NCBI RefSeq assembly: GCF_001423585.1
Contig: NZ_LMOP01000008.1
Location: forward strand, 732,982-796,981
Source of the DNA: Xanthomonas sp. Leaf148
GTDB taxonomy: Bacteria > Pseudomonadota > Gammaproteobacteria > Xanthomonadales > Xanthomonadaceae
Direction of reading: 5' to 3'
Length of the DNA: 64,000 nucleotides
Made by a program: the position numbers and the translations under genes. The first letter of the stretch is position 1, and each line of letters begins with the position of its first letter. Shown in pieces: positions 59,364 to 64,000 of this stretch. The notes under the pieces were generated by a model. It saw only the letters and a program-made list of their open reading frames with translations, searched no databases and was not told the DNA's origin.

Positions 59364-60728
59364 TTGTCGAGTCCCAGCCACGTTGCCGAAACGCCGATTA
59401 CCGAACGCGCGGAACTGGTCCAGGTGCTGGCCTCCGGCGAGAAGCCCAGTGTGGACTGGCGGATCGGGACCGAGCACGAGAAGTTCGGCTTCCAGCTCGA
59501 TGACCTGCGCGCGCCCACCTTCGAAGGCGCGCGTGGCATCCAAGCCCTGCTGACCGGGTTGACCCGTTTCGGCTGGGAGCCGGTGCAGGAAAACGGCCAC
59601 ACCATCGCGCTGCTGCGCGACGGCGCCTCGGTGACGCTGGAGCCGGCCGGACAGCTGGAACTGTCCGGCGCGGCGGTGGAAACCCTGCACGACACCTGCG
59701 TGGAAACCGGCACCCATCTGGACGAAGTGGCACAGGTGGCCGGCGAGTTGCAGCTTGGGTTCCTGGGCATGGGCTTCCAGCCCAAGTGGCGTCGCGACCA
59801 GATGCCGTGGATGCCCAAGGGCCGCTACCAGATCATGAAGAACTACATGCCCAAGGTCGGCTCGCTCGGCCTGGACATGATGACGCGCACCTGCACGGTG
59901 CAGGTCAATCTGGATTACGCCACCGAAGCGGACATGGTGCAGAAGTTCCGCGTGTCGCTGGCATTGCAGCCGATCGCCACCGCCTTGTTCGCCGATTCGC
60001 CGTTCACCGAGGGCAAGCCCAACGGCTACCTGAGCTATCGCTCGCACATCTGGACCGATACCGACGCCGATCGCACCGGTATGCTGGATTTCGTGTTCGA
60101 AGACGGCTTTAGCTACGAGCGGTACGTCGATTATCTGCTCGATGTGCCGATGTATTTTTCGTATCGCAACGGCGTCTATGTCGATGCCAGCGGGCAGAGC
60201 TTCCGCGATTTCATGCAAGGCAAGCTGCCGGCGTTGCCGGGTGCGTTGCCGACGCTGCGCGATTGGTCGGACCACATGACCACCGCGTTTCCGGAAGTGC
60301 GCCTGAAGAAATATCTGGAAATGCGTGGCGCCGATGCCGGCCCGTGGAATCGCCTGTGCGCGTTGTCGGCGTTCTGGGTGGGCCTGTTGTACGACCAGAC
60401 CGCGCTCGATGCGGCCTGGGACCTGGTCAAGGATTTCAGCCCGACCGAACGCCACGCCTTGCGCGACGGCGTGCCCAAGCACGCGCTGGGCCTGCCGTTC
60501 CGCAACGGTACCGTGCGCGACCTGGCGGTGGAGGCAGTCAACATCGCCCGCGAAGGCCTGCGCCGACGCGCGCGCTTGAATGGCGATGGCCAGGACGAAA
60601 CCGGCTTTGTCGACGTGATCGCCGAGATTGCCGAAAGCGGCGTCACTGCCGCCGAGCGCAAGCTGGCGCTGTATCACGGCGCATGGAACGGCGATATCGA
60701 CCGTGTATTCCGTGAGTTTGCGTACTGA
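59364..60728 (+). CDS. gshA: Glutamate-cysteine ligase, plant/proteobacterial type
   Basis: About 454 residues from a TTG at 59364. The only in-frame ATG upstream (59262) lies before a likely -10 at 59291 and would add an atypical leader, so the TTG is preferred. [17 protein letters not shown] at ~33-49 has the ATP/Mg-binding Glu, and [64 protein letters not shown] and [26 protein letters not shown] are hallmarks of plant-type GCL. It makes gamma-glutamylcysteine, the first step to glutathione. Confidence 0.93.
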   Translation: MSSPSHVAETPITERAELVQVLASGEKPSVDWRIGTEHEKFGFQLDDLRAPTFEGARGIQALLTGLTRFGWEPVQENGHTIALLRDGASVTLEPAGQLELSGAAVETLHDTCVETGTHLDEVAQVAGELQLGFLGMGFQPKWRRDQMPWMPKGRYQIMKNYMPKVGSLGLDMMTRTCTVQVNLDYATEADMVQKFRVSLALQPIATALFADSPFTEGKPNGYLSYRSHIWTDTDADRTGMLDFVFEDGFSYERYVDYLLDVPMYFSYRNGVYVDASGQSFRDFMQGKLPALPGALPTLRDWSDHMTTAFPEVRLKKYLEMRGADAGPWNRLCALSAFWVGLLYDQTALDAAWDLVKDFSPTERHALRDGVPKHALGLPFRNGTVRDLAVEAVNIAREGLRRRARLNGDGQDETGFVDVIAEIAESGVTAAERKLALYHGAWNGDIDRVFREFAY

Positions 60729-61022
60729 TTGAGTGATGTGCGGTCGACTACGCGCCGTGATGCGGCGCGTGTTGCTGTGGGTCAGTGCGTGAGCGGTTAG
60801 CTGTCAGCAGTGAAGCCCTGGTTGCGTGCTGATTGCACCTTGGGGCCCTGATGCGCACGGTCGCGCGCATTCTCCGCGTGGGTGACCGACGAGCGCGTTA
60901 CCGCCCCTGGCTCGGCGCGACAGCCTGGTCGCCAGCGGAATACGTTGCCCCGTGATGCGCGCGATGAGGCCACTGCTGGTCGTGCGCGCTGATCCCTTGT
61001 CCCCGTCGGTTCCGGTCTGCGC

Positions 61023-62495
61023 TCAGCGCCGCTCCGGCATGCACGGCAGGCGCACCGTTACGCGCAGCCCGCCATGGGCGCGATTGTCCAGGCGCAGGTC
61101 GCCGCCATGCGCCAGCACGATGCTATGCGCCACCGACAAGCCCAGGCCGATGCCGCCGGTACCACGGTTACGCGAAGACTCGCCACGCACGAACGGCAGC
61201 AACAGTTGTTCGCGCTGGGTGGGGTCGATGCCGGGGCCGTCGTCGTCGATCCACAACACACCATCTTCGCCATCGCGGGTGAGCTGCAGGCGCGCGCACT
61301 TGCCGTATTTCAGGGCGTTTTCGAGAAGATTCATCAGCGCGCGGCGCAATGCCAGCGGGTCGCCGTCCAGGGTGATGGTCGGGCCGGGCAGCAGCACCGC
61401 GTCGGCGCCGATATCGGTGGCGTTGTCGACCACGCTCTCTACCAGCAGGCGCAGATCCAGCGGCGCGCGTTCGCCGCGATGGCGATCGTTCTGGATGAAA
61501 TCCAGCGCCGCGGAAATCATCGCCTTCATTTCGTCGATATCGGCCAGCGCCTTTTCGCGCAGTGGCGGTTGCAGGCCGTCCAGTCGAAACGACAGCCGCG
61601 CCAGCGGTGTGCGCAGGTCGTGCGCGATGGCCGCCACCATGTGGGTACGTTCGTTGATCAGCCGGTTCAGACGCCCCTGCATCGCATTGAACGAATCGGC
61701 GGCGCGGACGATCTCCGGCGGGCCGCTGCGTTGCAAGGCGGCGGCGTGGGGATTGCGGCCCAGCCGGTCGGCGGCTTCGGCAAAGCGCTTGATCGGCGCC
61801 GACAGTGCGCGCGAGAACCACCATGCCAGCGGCACATTGGCGAGCAGGCCGGCCAGGAACAGCAGCACGATATGGGTCTTGAACTCAGCCGACAGCCGCC
61901 GTCGCGGTGACTCCACCGTGCGCCAGCGGCCATCGGGCTGCTGCAGGGCGGCGGTGAAGCCATCCAGCAGCGGCACGCCGGGGGTGAGGCGTTCGCTTTC
62001 CCAATCGTCCGGCGCCTGGTCCATGCGCAGCCCATTGCCGAACGGCGGGTCGCCAGCTGGGCGGCCGGACGCCCATTCCGGCGACATCCGTCGGATACCG
62101 TCGCTGTCCGCGGCACTGGCCGCGTGCTGCCGTCGCGGTCGGTCCGCGGCAAGCTGCGGGCTTTCGCGGTCGTCGGCACTGCGATAGAACCGCACGCGTT
62201 GCGCGTCGACATCCAGCCAGTGGGCCAGCAGCATTTCTGCGAAGGCGTCGCGCACCTGGCCAGGCGGCGCCGTTGGCACCTGCACGCTGTCGTGCACCTT
62301 GAGGGTCTGGGTGCCGGCGGGCATGCGCGTGGACAGCAGCGCCACCACTTCCGGCGGGTGCACCGGCGGCTCGTAGACGGGGGTGCGCATCACCAGCAGG
62401 GCGATGCCGATGGCCTGGGCGGTGAGCAGCGCCACCGCCAGCAGGACGAACGTGCGGGCAAAGATCGACAGCCCGCGACGTGCCGGTTTACTCAC
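61023..62495 (-). CDS. Sensor histidine kinase
   Basis: 490 residues. Membrane helices at ~13-35 and ~208-228 bound a ~170-residue periplasmic sensor that is long and disordered in the middle (~105-165). A HAMP-like segment follows, then the phospho-acceptor His292 in AIAHDLRTPLARL, the N box NLLENALKYG and G boxes DDDGPGI and GIGLGLSVAHS. It overlaps the response regulator stop by ATGA, so the two are translated together. Signal unknown. Confidence 0.93.
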   Translation of the reverse strand: MSKPARRGLSIFARTFVLLAVALLTAQAIGIALLVMRTPVYEPPVHPPEVVALLSTRMPAGTQTLKVHDSVQVPTAPPGQVRDAFAEMLLAHWLDVDAQRVRFYRSADDRESPQLAADRPRRQHAASAADSDGIRRMSPEWASGRPAGDPPFGNGLRMDQAPDDWESERLTPGVPLLDGFTAALQQPDGRWRTVESPRRRLSAEFKTHIVLLFLAGLLANVPLAWWFSRALSAPIKRFAEAADRLGRNPHAAALQRSGPPEIVRAADSFNAMQGRLNRLINERTHMVAAIAHDLRTPLARLSFRLDGLQPPLREKALADIDEMKAMISAALDFIQNDRHRGERAPLDLRLLVESVVDNATDIGADAVLLPGPTITLDGDPLALRRALMNLLENALKYGKCARLQLTRDGEDGVLWIDDDGPGIDPTQREQLLLPFVRGESSRNRGTGGIGLGLSVAHSIVLAHGGDLRLDNRAHGGLRVTVRLPCMPERR

Positions 62496-63220
62496 AGACG
62501 CGAGACGCCCGGCAGCAGCATGTAGCCTTCATTGCGTACGGTACGAATCAGTTCGGTATGGACGCGCTCGTTGATCTTGCGGCGCAGGCGGCTGATCTGG
62601 CTGTCGATGGCACGGTCGTAGACGTCGGTATCGCGGCCGCGCGCATAGTCCAGCAACTGGTCGCGGCTGAGCACGCGCTGCGGGTGCTCGACGAAGGTGC
62701 GCAACAGCGCGAATTCGCCGTCGGAGAGATTGATGAAGATGCCGGTGGGGTCGCGCAAGTCGCGGCGCACCACGTCCAGGCGCCAGCCGGCGAATTCGTA
62801 GACATTTCCGCGCTGGTCGGCCTGCTCGTTGCTGGCTTGGCTGCGGCGCAGCAAGGCGCGCACCCGCGCCAGCAGTTCGCGCGGGTTGCAGGGTTTGGCC
62901 AGATAGTCGTCGGCGCCCACTTCCAGGCCGATGATGCGGTCGGTGTCGTTGCCCAGCGCACTGAGCATGATGACCGCCGGCGAACCGCGTTCGCTGGCCA
63001 GGGCTCGGGCTGCGCTCAGCCCATCTTCTCCCGGCATCATCACGTCGAGTACGATGAGGTCCGGGCGGCGTTGCGCCATGCGCGTGCGCATGTCCGCCAC
63101 GTTTTCGGCAACGTCCACCTGGTAGCCATGCGCGCCGAGGAACTCGCCGATCAGCTTGCGCAGGTCCGGGTCGTCGTCGACCACAAGAACGCGGGGTTGT
63201 TGCATGTCCATGGGAATCAT
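62492..63220 (-). CDS. OmpR/PhoB-family response regulator
   Basis: 242 residues from the ATG at 63220; nested ATGs at 63211 and 63205 are alternatives and no ribosome site decides. The receiver domain has acidic DDD at ~15-17, phosphorylation Asp59 in LIVLDVMMPGEDG and Lys in LAKPCNP. The winged helix has LSDGEFALLRTFVEHPQRVLSRDQLLDYARGRDTDVYDRAIDSQISRLRRKI. It is the first gene of the pair and is divergent from the glycosyltransferase at 63349. Confidence 0.93.
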   Translation of the reverse strand: MIPMDMQQPRVLVVDDDPDLRKLIGEFLGAHGYQVDVAENVADMRTRMAQRRPDLIVLDVMMPGEDGLSAARALASERGSPAVIMLSALGNDTDRIIGLEVGADDYLAKPCNPRELLARVRALLRRSQASNEQADQRGNVYEFAGWRLDVVRRDLRDPTGIFINLSDGEFALLRTFVEHPQRVLSRDQLLDYARGRDTDVYDRAIDSQISRLRRKINERVHTELIRTVRNEGYMLLPGVSRL

Positions 63221-63348
63221 CGTCGGTGGCGCGGAGGTCGGCCCGCGCAGGGTGGTGGCTACCGGATACATGGTGCTCGCAGGTGCAAGGCTGGAACTCA
63301 CATCATAAACATCAAATTTGTCAACTATTGGCACACGTGCAAGGCAAC

Positions 63349-64000
63349 ATGACGGGACGGGACATCACGCAGGACACCATCGCTTCGACACTGCGCCATC
63401 CCGATGGCGGGTGCGTGCATGACAAGGCGTTTCCGATGATGCGGGTGATCAGCCGCGACAACGGCGTGGGCCTGACCCGCGACATGGTACTGATGGCGCA
63501 GACCTTGCGCGCCGGCGGCGTGCCCGTGCAGGAGCTGGGGTTCACCAGCCAGCGGTTGCAGGACACCGGGCGCGAAGTGCGGCTATGGGCCAGTCGCGCG
63601 CTGTTCGGGCGGGTGCCGCTGCAGATCTTTTCCGAGCGTGTGTATGCGCGCTGCCTGCCGCTGGGGCAGATCAACCTGCTGGTGCCCAATCCGGAATGGC
63701 TGCTGCCCAAGTGGCTGCCGTTGCTGCCGAAATTCGACGCGGTGCTGTGCAAGACCCACCATGCCGAGCGGATTTTCCAGAGCCTGGGCTGCACCACGCG
63801 TTTCATCGGCTTTACCAGCCCGGATCGCCACGATGCGCAGGTGCCGCGCCAGCGTGCGTTTTTCCATCTGGCCGGGCGCAGCACCGCCAAGGGCACCCGC
63901 GTGCTGCTGGAGACCTGGAAGCAGCATCCGGAGTGGCCGCTGCTGACAGTGGTGCAAAACCCGCGGACCGCCGGTAAACCAGTGGTGGCGCCGAACATCG
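63349..64000 (+). CDS. Glycosyltransferase, 5' part, cut by the window end
   Basis: 217 codons are present from the ATG at 63349, weakly preceded by AAGG; the gene runs off the window. Features are FPMMRVISRDNGVGLTRDM, LGQINLLVPNPEWLLPKWL, FDAVLCKTHHAERIFQSLG and FFHLAGRSTAKGTRVLLE. The last segment is the strand-glycine-lysine region that opens the second Rossmann domain of GT-B enzymes. This supports a GT4-like glycosyltransferase, but the donor and acceptor sugars are not predictable from the fragment. Confidence 0.75.
   Translation, partial: MTGRDITQDTIASTLRHPDGGCVHDKAFPMMRVISRDNGVGLTRDMVLMAQTLRAGGVPVQELGFTSQRLQDTGREVRLWASRALFGRVPLQIFSERVYARCLPLGQINLLVPNPEWLLPKWLPLLPKFDAVLCKTHHAERIFQSLGCTTRFIGFTSPDRHDAQVPRQRAFFHLAGRSTAKGTRVLLETWKQHPEWPLLTVVQNPRTAGKPVVAPNI

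Overview
This window reads as a piece of a Xanthomonas chromosome. The adjoining blocks etfA/etfB, rmlBACD, xanB/xanA and an lpsI/lpsJ-type CoA transferase, next to a variable O-antigen locus, are characteristic of that genus. So are the tandem secreted PL1 pectate lyases, the H-NS-like protein with a lysine-rich tail, a TonB-dependent receptor and GC-rich core genes. The species cannot be fixed from the sequence alone. No rRNA, tRNA, CRISPR array, complete insertion sequence or prophage was recognised.

Region 1 (1-16000), O-antigen locus, visibly more AT-rich than the rest. The plus strand carries a translationally coupled operon: the tail of an unidentified gene, an ABC O-antigen exporter (wzm, wzt), an FkbM methyltransferase with a long coiled coil, a large multi-domain glycosyltransferase, gmd and rmd (GDP-D-rhamnose synthesis) and a polytopic GT-C-like membrane protein. 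The minus strand carries a small methyltransferase and a cassette of GT2, PglD-like acyltransferase, WbqC-family protein, small EamA/SMR membrane protein and wecE. My reading is an ABC-exported D-rhamnose-containing O antigen, probably capped by a methyltransferase-ruler. A second, lipid-linked amino-sugar decoration pathway may be flipped and added in the periplasm.

Region 2 (16000-28200), conserved sugar-nucleotide and electron-transfer genes: etfB-etfA, rmlBACD (dTDP-L-rhamnose), xanB/xanA (GDP-mannose and sugar-1-phosphates), lpsI/lpsJ (CoA transferase), ETF-ubiquinone oxidoreductase and alkB. XanA and XanB feed Gmd/Rmd and RmlA, so the precursor supply for region 1 sits beside it.

Region 3 (28200-38700), envelope and housekeeping: large intergenic inverted repeats; a four-gene MCE/Mla-type lipid transporter; a ThrE-type exporter; an H-NS-like protein; proS; a DUF4124 protein; pssA; a small possible HolD gene; and rimI.

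Region 4 (38700-49600), plant-associated and accessory: an 850-base gene-free stretch, two tandem pectate lyases, slt lytic transglycosylase, a TonB-dependent receptor, and a MarR/FAD-monooxygenase pair with a perfect inverted repeat between them.

Region 5 (49600-64000): betT-betB-betA without betI; a redox cluster (cytochrome c4, two lipoprotein DsbAs, an endonuclease/exonuclease/phosphatase-family protein); engB; a plant-type glutamate-cysteine ligase; an OmpR-type two-component system; and the start of a glycosyltransferase cut by the window edge.
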